A stretch of 64,000 nucleotides of DNA from Caenorhabditis elegans (taxonomy: Eukaryota; Nematoda; Chromadorea; Rhabditida; Rhabditidae): NCBI RefSeq assembly GCF_000002985.6, contig NC_003280.10, positions 9,110,501 through 9,174,500 on the forward strand, read 5' to 3'. Shown one piece after another: positions 14,701 through 24,536 of the stretch. A program made the translations under genes and the position numbers. The notes under the pieces are model-generated. The model worked only from the letters and a program-made list of their open reading frames with translations, had not been told where the DNA came from and made no database searches. Each line of letters opens with the position of its first letter. Within the stretch, counting starts at the first letter, position 1.

Positions 14701-17700
14701 AAATTGAATACACTTCCTCAAATCAAACAAATTTCGCTCAAAACTTCTCCATCATCACAAGTTTTATGGGTTATTTGATAGAGGTTGTCTCGTACAATGT
14801 CTTTGCTTTCAACTGTTCAACTATACTAAACATTTGGTGAAAGGGTGTATATGCCTGTATATGTGTGCACGCACTTTTCCCTCCTTCTTTCTTCACATTT
14901 TTTTGCCTTTTTTCTTCATATCGATAGTGTTGTTCAAACAGGGAGTGGCCTCAGTTTCTTGACTTGCACACCTTTTTAGCACAATACAGAATCGACATAT
15001 TTCCTGATTTGATTTTTTTTGTTCTTTACTTTGCTTGTTTTGTAGTTTTTTTTAAATGAAAATTTTGAATGCCTGCAGCAACTGGCTTGCTTCCCCGAAA
15101 TATATTGATTTCTTGAACAGATGAGGTCTGCATTTTTTATTTTTTTTTTAAGCTTGTCCAAAATTTAGTTCAGTAATTATTGAAGTTTCAAATTATAAAT
15201 TAAAAAAAAAACAAAAAAAAATCTTAGAATCGAAATCCGCTATGGGGTTATTCAAGTAGTGTCGGAAAATTAAAAAGTGTAGAAAAATTACGTCACAACC
15301 TTATTCAAGTAGATAAAAACATGTATTTAAATACATTTGTGACGTCACAAATGTATTTAAATACATTTTGCTACATTACTTGAATAACCCCATTAGTTTA
15401 AAACTTAAATTTTAGCTACCGTATCATGTAATATGGCGATACTTTCTAGAATATGTTTGTTAACTTTCGTTATAACAGTTTATTTTTCCATGGAATTTCT
15501 CCACGATCTTCGTGTATATGCATCATCAATTTCTCTATTGTATTTTTTTTGTTTCGTATAGTTTTATTTGTGGCTTCTTATCAAAAATTTGTAAAAAGAG
15601 AAATGACAAATTTCCGGAGAAAAAAGAATTGCACGGCTAATGACTCAATTTTCCCAATTCTTGACGAAAATGAAATGACTAGAATACTAACTACATCGAA
15701 GAGCAAAGGAAAATGGAAGTAATGGTCATGACCTCAAGCAGGTGTTCTGCACATGTTCCTATAGAAAATGGAATGAAAAAAAGAAAAATTCGGTTCTCTC
15801 GGAAAACTGTCTTCCTTCAGATTTTTCGTTTATTTTTTTTCATGCATTTATTTCGATTGGAAATTGAATTCTTTCCATGTTGTTTCTTTTTAATAACGCA
15901 TCAAAAATTTATTTTCTAAATAGTTGAATTTTACTTTCTTCGGGAGAAAATTGAGAATTGTGATGCTCGGTGTCAATAGATTATTAAGCAGATTGAAAAT
16001 AGGTTTTCTTGGAGTTTTAAGTCATCAATTTTTTAACTTAAGTCGTTTGCTATCACATTCAACTAACTTGCTAGCTTAACGAAGAAATTAATTATGGGAA
16101 GTAATTCGAATTACATTTGATGCCAAAACATGATACGGTTTAAAAAAATTATTTCAATCGTTTCGAATATTTTAAAGCCACCTCAAAATTGCACTCTTCC
16201 AAGCAGAAATTATTTATAATCAAAATATTTAATATCCCTTGTCTTTTTAAATGTTAAGATCAAGGTTTCCCAAAAACATCTAAAAACGATGTAAGTCTTA
16301 GTTTCCAGTCTCGTAGAAACAGTACAGTACATTGCTCATTGTAGACTTCCGGTTTCTCCACAGTCTTCCTACAAAAATGCTCATGAAATTTTGCTATCAT
16401 GAGGGCAAATATGTTGTGCAATACAGTTAAAGAAAACAACTTTCCCCTGATCCTGATACTGCCTAGCTTGTGCACGAGTTCTGATCATTCGCTGATCTTT
16501 TCCAAATCGGTCAGAATCACATCACTGACACACTCACAAATCATAGAAAGTTATCCAATACTGTCCCTCTCTCTCTCTCTTCATTTTTTTTTTCATATTC
16601 TCATACACACAAATGACTCACCGCCTCTTTCACTGTCTCGGGCACCCAAGTGCGAACGTACAAACATACGTACGACCAACACAAACAGTCAGACACCAAA
16701 ACCAGCAAGGTGACTCATTTACAGCTTCTCCCCTCCTCCACCTTTCTTGTTACCCCTTACGTTCTCTCTCTATCTCATTCTAAGCCCCGCCCAATGACCG
16801 CCCTTTTCTCTCTCCACCATATTCGCTCTTCTTTCCTGACGGTACACCATTTAAACATCAGAAGAACTCTAGAAGACGTCGTTAGATACGGAGTCGAATC
16901 AACTAGGAAACAATGCTCAATTGGGGACACCATCACAATTCATATGATGAACCATCGGCTTCATCTTCATCTGGATCCTCATCATCTTCTGTAGCGGCTA
17001 ATCTTAGTGTGAGCTATAACTCTGACTCGAGGAATCAGGGATGTATGGGAGGAGGACAATACAGTGGAAATATTGGTGGCGGAGGAGGTGGATATGGTGA
17101 CTATTCACATATTGATCCCATTAATATGTAAGTTTCTGATTTTTTCAACTATTTTGTATTCGATGTACATCGAAATTATATATATTTTTTATTCACTACA
17201 TTGACCTAATTCATCTAAAAATGTACTTATAGTCGGTTGCGCGTACCGAATTGGAAATTGTAAAACTTTTATATTTATTATATGTTTGCACCTAAGCATT
17301 TAACCTCCAGAAATTAAAAAAAATCGCCTAAGATATTTACAAAATACTATTTTCTAGCAGATGCAACATTTGAGCTTGTGACCTATAGTTTATGACCCTA
17401 GAATTATGCTACTGCATAATTTCACTCGTTCCTAATAACTTGACTGAAACTCATTGGATCCATTATTTCAGCTATTCGGGAACTCCTTTTTCTTTCAAAT
17501 AAGGAGTTGCGTTTGATGTAGCTTGCCGCAATCCAGTGTAATCTAGAAGATCATCTGAATATTTCAATTAACCAATTCTTCTCCCCGTCCGCGTTCCTTT
17601 TGATAATTCGCAAAACACGTATTAAAATGCAGCATCACGTCATTATTATTCTTGATTCTTATCAAACTTTCATATTCATATTTTCCTTCTTTTTCATTCT

Positions 17701-20700
17701 CCTAGAAAACAATCCATATTTCTACATCTGCGTCTCCGGCTTCTTAACACTATTCTTCCGGTCCCTTTCTCTCTCTCATATCACCTTCTCTTATCACAGT
17801 CTCATCTACATACACACCCAATCTCTCCCCATTTCCACACAGTTTTTGCCCCACTTTTTCCAACAGTTTTTCTTCTAGAACCATCTGGACGGGAGGGGAA
17901 TTCCCAGATGAAACCTGTTCGTTTCGCAATTATTTCGAAAGAAATCGAAACATTTCGGGAAAAATGGAAATTGAGGGTGAAAAAGAGATGAAAGGTTATA
18001 CAAGAGATGTCGGAAGAAAAGGGCAACGAACTTTTTGGGATTCATTGTCTACGAGATAACAAAACGAGATTTGAGCAGTTAGAGAGTGTACAAATCCATG
18101 GTTCAGTGATTTGAACACTGAATCTAAAGTATAAAAATGGCATGCAAGCTGATGTAGTTTTGCACTGGAACATTTGGAAACAAAACATTTAGAGTTTAAA
18201 ATAATTCTGATATTTCTCAATTTCAAAGAGAAATAGATGCAAATAACATTCATCACATTTTTGCCAATAAAGTTCTGAGCCATTTGGACCTTGATGCAAT
18301 TGTTATAGACATAGATAATCCGTCCTAATCTTGCTGTGAAACTTTTCTTCTTCCTCTTCACTTTTGCACATATAAATGAGACTAATACATATACTTTTTT
18401 GCTATATATTTTTAGCAGCTCGGTATTTTTTTTCCTTTTTGCGGCCGGTGAGAAAAATTCTTTCTGCAGGATTTTTTGCACTTTGGATTCACTAGATTTC
18501 TTGTTCGGTCAGTGTTATTGAAGTGGGGAAGGAAATTGTTTTGGAAGTGATTTTTTGATGAATGGGGTCATGAAAAAGGTGTTTTCGAGAATAAGATAAA
18601 TAGATTTGACGGGAAAAATCTTTGATGTTTGAGGAATGAAAGGGTACTGTAGAACTTTTCGAAAAGCTTCAAGAATACACATAAATTCTGAATTAACTGG
18701 AATAGCTTAAAACCTCCACTTACCGTATATAATGACATCATTCTCTCCACCGTCAAAAATTCAAATTCCTTTGCTCACCCAGTACCACCTTCTCTGAATC
18801 ACCAAACGAGAGAGTGTACTGATCAAGGAAGCTCAGAATTCTCGTGTCTCTCGGTTCTCGTTTGTTCTTACTCGAAATCATTCTTTCCTTTTTTCCACCA
18901 TTCTCATCACCATGTTAAACTATCAGCCACCACAATGGATGAATTCTCTAATGAATTCAAATATTCCATCTTCACTGACTTTAACACCAACACCACAATT
19001 CCCAATCATGTTCTCATCGACATCTCCATTCAATTTCTGTACATCTGACTCCTCGAGTTCTCCGATTTCTGCCGATTCAACTCCGAAGTCATCCCCATTT
19101 TTTGGTGATGCAAACCCAAAGTTTCCATTTTTCAACTTCATGAATGGCGATTCGTATGTTTTTCTGTTTTCTTTTTTGGAGTTCAACACAGCTATAAAGT
19201 TTTACGAGACATTACCTCTCAAGGGTAATATCCTGATATTTCTTTAAAATATCAGGGTCACAGGGAAAGTCCACTACCCTTTAAATGTAAAGCATGTAAA
19301 GTGTATCAGTACAATATACGAAGCAAAACCGAACAATTTTTGTTTTTTTCAAAACTACAAAAATTCCTTGATATCTAATTAATTCATAAGAGTCAATATT
19401 CATATTAGTCATGAATATCCAAAACTCGTTGAAATCCCTACAAACCGATCTCTGAAACTTCAAATGACCTTCCATTCAATTTCCAGACCAGACAGGTGTG
19501 GGCGGGTTGTCATATTACCTAAATTATATTCTATTTAGTAGACTTTTGACAATCTTTTTGTAAATGATTCAGAAGTGAATTAGGTTACATTTTAGAGCGT
19601 TGCTTCTCATATATGTGTTCAATGAATTTATTGAACATAAAAAATACATACTGTATTTCATCTATTAGTATTGCACCCCATTGTTCAACTTTGTCAATTC
19701 ATAGCTCAGTTGTCGTTTGTTCTATGTAGCAATTGTCAACTGATAAAATTTCCACTTTTTTTGTAATTCGGCATTCATTGTTTTCTTTAAAACGACCAAA
19801 GATTTTAAAGTAAAGTAGTGGGGTGCAATTCTGATCGAGGAAATTCGGCATATACATAGCTTGTGTGACAATAGTTGCTGATTTCTCGACCGAAAAAGGT
19901 ATCAATTTTATACGAACACATGCGCATTCCTTCTATCAACACATTTTTTGTTAATCCGTCTCATCCCTCTTCATCTTCAATCCCTTCCTTCTTTTCATTA
20001 GCCGACGATTTTTGTGACTAACTGCATACACAATGAGAGTGTGTGTCAGGGAGAGAGGCTTAGACATTTACACATGTGAGCGAATATGTACTTCTCATAT
20101 ATCTGTGCAAGGATTAGAGTTATTCTCTCCTATCTATGATTCACACCTCGAGAGGAAACCATGGTAACTGCAGAAATGAGGGAGGAGTCAAAAAAGAACA
20201 CGTACCGCCCACTTTTCTTGCCTTGTTTTTCTTTAGGAGGCGGGTGTTATTTGAGAAGGAAGAAGAACAGCAGCACATTTGTGTTTTTTTTCTTATAAAT
20301 ACTTATATATTCTATTTAATAGTCAATTTTTAAAAGATGGTCTGGTCGTCGGAGACTTTTGGTATGACACCTGAAGAGCAAATTGAATGGTAAACCAGAA
20401 ATTGAACGCTAAAATTTAAATTCCAATTCTAATTATTTTTAACTTAGGATGGCACTCGATGACCAAGAAAAGAAGAAGCTTGAGAGAAAGAGAGCTCGCA
20501 ATAGGCAAGCCGCCACCAAATGCCGTCAAAAGAAAATGGATCGCATCAAGGAGCTGGAAGAACAGGTGAGCTTTTTTTCTTGGTAGGGATAATAATGGTA
20601 ATGATTTTGTTTTGCGTTTCTGGAAGCAATGATGCCATTTGGAGATGTTGCTTGAAGCTCAAAACAAGCATTTTGTTCACATAAATTTATCGATACTATG

Positions 20701-21365
20701 CATACCTTTGAGTTTATTTCAATAGAGTGTTACAAAAATTTACACAAGAAATAGCTCGTCTGACATAAAGTCAGGGAAAGACTGTTTGGCTGCAACACTA
20801 ATTTTTAATGAAGGGCTAGACTAGAAGGAGAAATACGATTTATTAAATAGCCTTGTTCTATATAGGGCTCTATGTCAACAGAAATTATCACTTCGACTTA
20901 TTTTTTGACCGAATGAAAAAGGTTTTACGGCAAGTATGCCCGGCATTTTTAATGATCTTTTTGTACTGTACGTAGACAGGCGAGTAGGTTTTTTTTTGTG
21001 TAAAATCGTAATCCCATCTTTTTGAAAAATCATCCACATATTGTTTCCATTTTCATACCAAGCTAAAATATAGCAAAGTATTAAAAATCTTCTCGTCTAT
21101 TTTCTACCTGTTAGATTTCCCGCTAGACAGCTAAATGTGCAAAACTAATTAAGTTTAACGAAAAAGTATGTAAAAGTGATTGAGTTTCAATTTATTTTTT
21201 TAGCATTCAATTCAAATTCAATTTTTGCAGGTTCTCCACGAGAAGCACCGCGGTCAACGCCTTGACGCTGAACTCCTCGAGCTCAACAGAGCTCTTGAAC
21301 ATTTCAGAAGAACGGTTGAACATCACTCGGGAAATGGATGCCCGAACAATTCGATTCGTGTTTAA
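2791..21365 (+). CDS. jun-1: JUN-1, AP-1 bZIP transcription factor (c-Jun homologue)
   Basis: Long form, eight coding exons: 2791-2902, 6325-6396, 9676-9796, 10302-10418, 11803-11992, 12742-12836, 20448-20565, 21231-21365. All junctions are GT/AG, and the sum is 960 nt (319 aa). Residues 1-37 are acidic then basic. The middle is Ser/Thr/Pro-rich with several SP/TP sites (AFSPITPAS, GNTPITSG), possible MAP-kinase targets. The last two exons encode the bZIP: basic region ERKRARNRQAATKCRQKK with the NxxAAxxCR signature that contacts TGACTCA, then a leucine zipper and a c-Jun-like tail (SGNGC). It should act in the nucleus as a homodimer or with a Fos partner. The 7.6-kb intron before the bZIP exon carries three further first exons. 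Possible poly(A) signal at 21695. Confidence 0.97.
3330..3560. repeat. GC-rich island with inverted repeat in the first jun-1 intron
   Basis: This is a GC-richer block inside AT-rich intron. The 9-mer GAGACGCAG near its left end is matched in inverse as CTGCGTCTC near its right end, and there is an internal CTACTGTAG. It includes TTTTCCCGCC (about 3485-3494), which resembles an E2F site. It may be a decayed inverted-repeat element or an enhancer; I cannot tell which. Confidence 0.3.
4800..4995. repeat. Inverted-repeat element (TGCCTGCCT / AGGCAGGCA) in jun-1 intron
   Basis: CTGCCTGCCTC (about 4829-4839) is matched in inverse by AGGCAGGCA (about 4935-4943), with CCTTGCCT-like flanks, so the block is likely a small non-autonomous repeat. 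A related AAGGCAGGC string occurs near 29364. Confidence 0.4.
5862..5882. other. GC-rich perfect hairpin in jun-1 intron
   Basis: The arms CTCGGTC (5862-5868) and GACCGAG (5876-5882) pair perfectly around a 7-nt loop, inside a short GC-rich island (about 5838-5885) in AT-rich intron, about 290 bp upstream of the first-exon B start codon. No known RNA family was recognised. Confidence 0.35.
6049..6055. promoter_or_regulatory. Perfect AP-1 site upstream of jun-1 first exon B
   Basis: The sequence is GTGAGTCAT, core TGAGTCA, 118 bp before the ATG at 6173. A CT/TTCTTCTT-rich tract lies between it and the start codon. Confidence 0.55.
6173..6227 (+). other. jun-1: jun-1 alternative first exon B
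   Basis: ATGATG opens an 18-codon reading frame (MMNNSFDMNVTQHTNSSP) that ends at GTAAGG with one base left over. That is exactly the phase accepted by the exon at 6325, so splicing gives a 300-aa isoform differing only at its N terminus. The short intron (97 nt) and the strong donor support it. No transcript evidence is available here. Confidence 0.75.
8053..8080 (+). other. jun-1: Possible jun-1 alternative first exon C
   Basis: ATG at 8053 reads MIFSSSTLI and ends at donor GTAATT with one base over, the phase needed by the exon at 9676. The result would be a 267-aa JUN-1 lacking the 6325-6396 exon. The 200 bp upstream are promoter-like (GC-richer, CT-rich and GAGAGAGA runs) compared with the flanking intron. 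At 28 nt it could also be chance. Confidence 0.4.
13373..16600. other. jun-1 large intron, distal part: AP-1 pair and MITE
   Basis: Between the exon at 12742 and first exon D the DNA holds two AP-1 cores 36 bp apart (14053-14059 and 14089-14095), another at 15641-15647, and a palindromic element at 15243-15392. No protein-coding exon was found that keeps the reading frame. Confidence 0.5.
15243..15392. mobile_element. Small palindromic MITE-like element
   Basis: The terminal inverted repeats TGGGGTTATTCAAGTA and TACTTGAATAACCCCA face each other. The centre is a near-perfect palindrome (15321-15366) around TGACGTCA, with ATGTATTTAAATACAT arms on both sides. There is no coding capacity. The internal TGACGTCA is also a CRE-type bZIP site. 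Confidence 0.65.
16614..16620. promoter_or_regulatory. AP-1 site upstream of jun-1 first exon D (distal)
   Basis: The sequence is ATGACTCAC, core TGACTCA, about 293 bp before the ATG at 16913, downstream of a CTCTCTCT tract. Confidence 0.5.
16711..16717. promoter_or_regulatory. AP-1 site upstream of jun-1 first exon D (proximal)
   Basis: The sequence is GTGACTCAT, core TGACTCA, about 196 bp before the ATG at 16913 and 91 bp from the other site. Confidence 0.55.
16913..17127 (+). other. jun-1: jun-1 alternative first exon D
   Basis: This exon encodes 71 codons plus two bases and ends at donor GTAAGT. The peptide begins MLNWGHHHNSYDEPSASS and continues with a poly-Ser run, a glycine-rich stretch (GGGGGGYGDYSH) and DPINM. 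It joins the bZIP exon at 20448 in frame, giving a 155-aa protein with no SP/TP-rich middle region. It has its own upstream AP-1 sites and CT-rich leader. Confidence 0.8.
18733..18740. promoter_or_regulatory. TGACATCA site upstream of jun-1 first exon E
   Basis: The octamer is identical to the proximal TRE of the vertebrate JUN promoter, which Jun/ATF2 binds. It lies 172 bp before the ATG at 18912. The identity is seen in the sequence; function is inferred. Confidence 0.5.
18912..19153 (+). other. jun-1: jun-1 alternative first exon E
   Basis: This exon holds 80 codons plus two bases and ends at donor GTATGT. The peptide starts MLNYQPPQWMNSLMNSN and is rich in Ser, Thr, Pro and Phe, with several SP/TP sites, so it looks like an activation domain. 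Spliced to 20448 it gives a 164-aa isoform. Its first residues (MLNYQPPQW) resemble exon D (MLNWGHHH), which may mean exon duplication. Confidence 0.75.
20337..20389 (+). other. jun-1: jun-1 alternative first exon F (bZIP-only form)
   Basis: ATG at 20337 reads MVWSSETFGMTPEEQIEW, with two bases over at donor GTAAAC, and joins the bZIP exon through a 58-nt intron. The product is about 101 aa, basically DNA-binding and dimerisation domains only. Such a form could act as a natural dominant-negative. MTPEEQIEWM aligns with the LSPIDMESQE lead-in of c-Jun. Confidence 0.7.
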
Positions 21366-21597
21366 ACGAATATATTATCAACTCAAAACTGCCTCATTTT
21401 ATCCCGATTATCATCATTCTACCGGCAATTACTTTTTGAGCAATTAGTGCAATTAGTAATAATAGATCACATGTGTTTCCCACTCTTCACCTTCTCAACA
21501 TTCCCTGCTCAGGGTAGATTGTATTGTTTCGTTTTTTCTTCTTTTTTTTTTGAAATTCAAATATCTCATTTAACAATTATTTTTGAAAAGAAAAACC

Positions 21598-22572
21598 AAA
21601 AATTATTTAATTTTAAAATTTAATTGTGATCGTCAACGTCTCGTTTTTAATTTTGAAACTAATCATTTCTGTCTTTGTTTGTTTGCCGTAAAGCAATAAA
21701 TTTTTATTTCAAGAATGAACTTCTTTCAAAACTACTTCCGCTTTTCCAACACAAAGCTTTCAACTGTGAGTTACAAAAAATATTTCAGATTCTTAACTTT
21801 TCGGCAACACATGGAAACTTAAGTATAAAGCACTGCTTTTATGCTTCTATACGCTATCAGTTCTATTAAAATGTTTAAAAGATTCATAGTTCGAGTTTCT
21901 GAACTAAGTAGCAGCCTAGAAATTGAATGAAAAGTTAATTATGTTTTATAAAATACTTTTAAAGCTTCTTAAATCTCTTTCTCCACTGGAATACTTTTCT
22001 GGCATTCGGGCTGGAATACGAGTGTCTTCAGCTCTCGTTCTAAATCCTCCTGAACCCGACAATTCCGGCTTCCAGCAATTATAGCACTAGAATCTAGAAT
22101 ACACGGGTGGTTAAGTCCAGTTTGACAGTCCTAGTTTAGTAGAACCATTCTCAACAAAATTGAATGCCGTTATGGTTTGATTTGGCTCTTTCGCACAATT
22201 TTTTTGGAACAAGCTACAACTAAAAATACACCATGTTTGTATCCAAATTTACATTCTTTATTTTCATGCTGTATTCTAGATATGAACCCAGTATGCATCC
22301 ATTTCCTCACATGGTGACGACATTTGTTTTTTTTTCTTGAAAAAATATATTTAATTTGAAAATTAAATTTTGATCATCACGTCCCGCGTTTAATTTTGAC
22401 AACAAAAAATCATTTCTGTCTTTGTTTGTTTGCCGTAAAGCAATAAATTTTCATTTCGAGAATGAACTTCTTTCAAAACTACTTCCGCTCTTCTAGCACA
22501 AAGCTTTCAACTGTGAGTTACGAAAAATATTTCAGATTCTTGAATTTCCGACAGCGCACGGAAACTTGAAAA
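21598..22572. repeat. Direct duplication of the jun-1 3' end (two ~220-bp copies)
   Basis: Copy 1 (about 21598-21824) and copy 2 (about 22350-22572) share long identical blocks such as CTGTCTTTGTTTGTTTGCCG and CAAAGCTTTCAACTGTGAG. They differ by scattered substitutions. Each copy includes AATAAA (21695-21700 and 22442-22447). Confidence 0.85.
21695..21700 (+). terminator. Candidate jun-1 poly(A) signal
   Basis: AATAAA lies 330 nt after the jun-1 stop and is the first such hexamer downstream. A duplicate at 22442 could act as a second site. Confidence 0.5.
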
Positions 22573-23134
22573 TTTAAGAAAAATTTATAACAAAATAGCA
22601 TTCGTTAGACGCGCAGAGATTGGTGTAAAATTCATTATTGTTTGGGAATTTTTAGATCACTACAATAAAAAAGACCACAACAATTTTTGGGCTTCTAGCA
22701 ATTATTATTCTCAATAGCATGCCTTTGGAATGCACATCGAATTTCCGAACTAACGGAATCAACCTATTTATCAATTAATAAAACATCAGCAAAAAGTTTT
22801 TCCTTCCGATTTTCGGCCAATGGTAGCCCGGTTGAATTCAAATAAATTCTCTGAGAATCGAAAAATGATTTTGAAATTAGTTTTAAGTTCTGGTTAATCG
22901 ACAGTCCACATTTCATCCACATCAGATTTTTTTTTGGAAAACAACTGAAATCTGAAAACTGAAAACGAATAACATCTCCTACTCATTTTTCTCATCTGAA
23001 AGCAACAAGAATCAACCAAAAATCAAAAATATGGGAGAGCATGAAAAACTAAAAAAAAACAAACTGTGTTTTGCTGCAATGCTCGTCTGATTTCTATTCA
23101 TAATTTATTCACATAAAATTTTGCGTCTTTTCAG

Positions 23135-24006
23135 GAGCTGGGTGACGTGGCAACTCCAGCTGTTCCAAGCCCAATCGAAGCGACAACCGCCGTCTGTGCT
23201 ACACCAAATCAAGCCAGACGCGTTATCAAAACTATTGATGGGTTAGTAAAGTTTAAAAATATTATAAATGTTCAAAAATTTGTAACGACAGCTTGAATTC
23301 ATTGATATGAAATTTCATCACATTTTCCCATAGTTTGAATGGACAAAACGTGACCAATGTTTTACCATATAGAAAGTTGTTCATTATTTTATATTTTAGC
23401 CAGCAATTGGTGCTCTGTGCCAACGATGTCAAATATCTTTCTGTGGTCGAAAATATGTTTGCCAACTTGAATAATCTGAGTAGTGATGCGTCTGATGAGG
23501 TAACAATTTGTTCTTAGCTCTGTTACAAATAGCTTGACTTTTTCAGCAATTCATTGTCATCCCAATTTCGATCGAGTCAAAGACTATGCAAAAAATTATT
23601 GATTGGAGTCGCGCTGCCAAGAAGATTGATGAGAAAACCCTTGATTTTTGTCAATTTTTCCCGAATCTTACGTTGAAAGAATGCATTCAAATTTTGGAAG
23701 TAATTCATATATAGTTTTGATGTGGAATCTTTAAAAAGCTGAAATGCGTCTATTACAAGTTCATCAAGCAACAATTTTTAAACTCTATAGTATTCTAGAA
23801 TTTGTTTTCAAAACTAACTTATATACTTGCAGGCAAGCCTTTTCCTGGAGACATCCTACCTTGGAAAATGTGCAGCCAAATGGGTGGCCTCCAAACTTGA
23901 GGGAAAGAGCACAGGTGAAATGGCACAAATTCTCGAAGTTGCTCATGTCGGATTGGACCCAACATCCGAACAGCAACTCGCTCAATTCAGACGTGTCACA
24001 CTTTAA
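23135..24006 (+). CDS. Skp1-related protein (SKR family), start exon not found
   Basis: Four exons join cleanly: 23135-23241, 23400-23499, 23547-23699, 23833-24006 (177 codons, TAA). The order matches Skp1: a BTB/POZ-type N-terminal fold (RRVIKTIDGQQLVLCANDVK), a middle with KTMQKIIDWSRAAKK and LKECIQILEASLFLE (Skp1: VIEWCxxHK, LxxAANYLxI), and a C-terminal helix region with LGKCAAKWVASKLEGKSTGE (Skp1: CKTVANMIKGKTPEE). Skp1 links cullin-1 to F-box proteins in SCF ubiquitin ligases, and nematodes have many diverged SKR copies. The IRxTFNI part is replaced (MAQILEVAHVG), so cullin/F-box contacts may be altered. The first exon has no ATG and must receive a phase-0 upstream exon. Poly(A) signal at 24021. 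Confidence 0.75.
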
Positions 24007-24020
24007 TTGAACTCGTTCGA

Positions 24021-24026
24021 AATAAA
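24021..24026 (+). terminator. Poly(A) signal of the Skp1-like gene
   Basis: AATAAA lies 15 nt after the stop codon, so the 3' UTR is very short. Confidence 0.6.
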
Positions 24027-24276
24027 ACATTGCCGTTCTCGAATTTTTTTCGCTCAAATTTTTCGGTTTCCAGGATAAAAATTCATTTATTCGTTGTGTC
24101 TGGCCGTTCTAATTTTAATTAATTTTCGGATATTCCAACAACAAGGGAAAATCACGAGATAAATTTATAAAAACATTGAAATTTCCTTATTTAAAGAAAA
24201 AACATGGTTCTTGGATATTTTTAACAATTTCTTGAAAATAAGTTATTACAAAGTTGCTTCGAAAAATTGACACGGT

Positions 24277-24536
24277 GTTGCCAAGATGTTTCTGAGTTCA
24301 TTATTCGTTTCGTAAAATGTTCAGCTACATTTTCAGCTAAGATCACAATTTTTGATTAAAGTACAGTTTTGGTCAGTGGGGTCACAAATAAAAGTTACCT
24401 GTCCAGAACTTTGAACCTTCGGCAGCTTTGGGTAATTTTTGACCTTAGATTTTTTTAGATTTCGGTACTCCAACTTTAAAGATTGCAGTCAAATGCCAAA
24501 GAGATATCAGGATTCTTGAGTCAACATCTTGGCAAC
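24277..24536. mobile_element. MITE-like element with GTTGCCAAGATGTT inverted repeats
   Basis: GTTGCCAAGATGTT at 24277-24290 is matched exactly in inverse by AACATCTTGGCAAC at 24523-24536, with weaker pairing outside. About 230 nt of non-coding DNA lie between. Confidence 0.6.

Larger units (their letters stand above)
21366..23134. other. jun-1 3' UTR and duplicated downstream segment
   Basis: The region has no convincing gene. It holds two copies of a segment of about 220 bp (see the repeat entry), each with an AATAAA, and then AT-rich sequence leading to the first Skp1-like exon. I searched here for the missing Skp1-like start exon and found no strong candidate. Confidence 0.6.
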
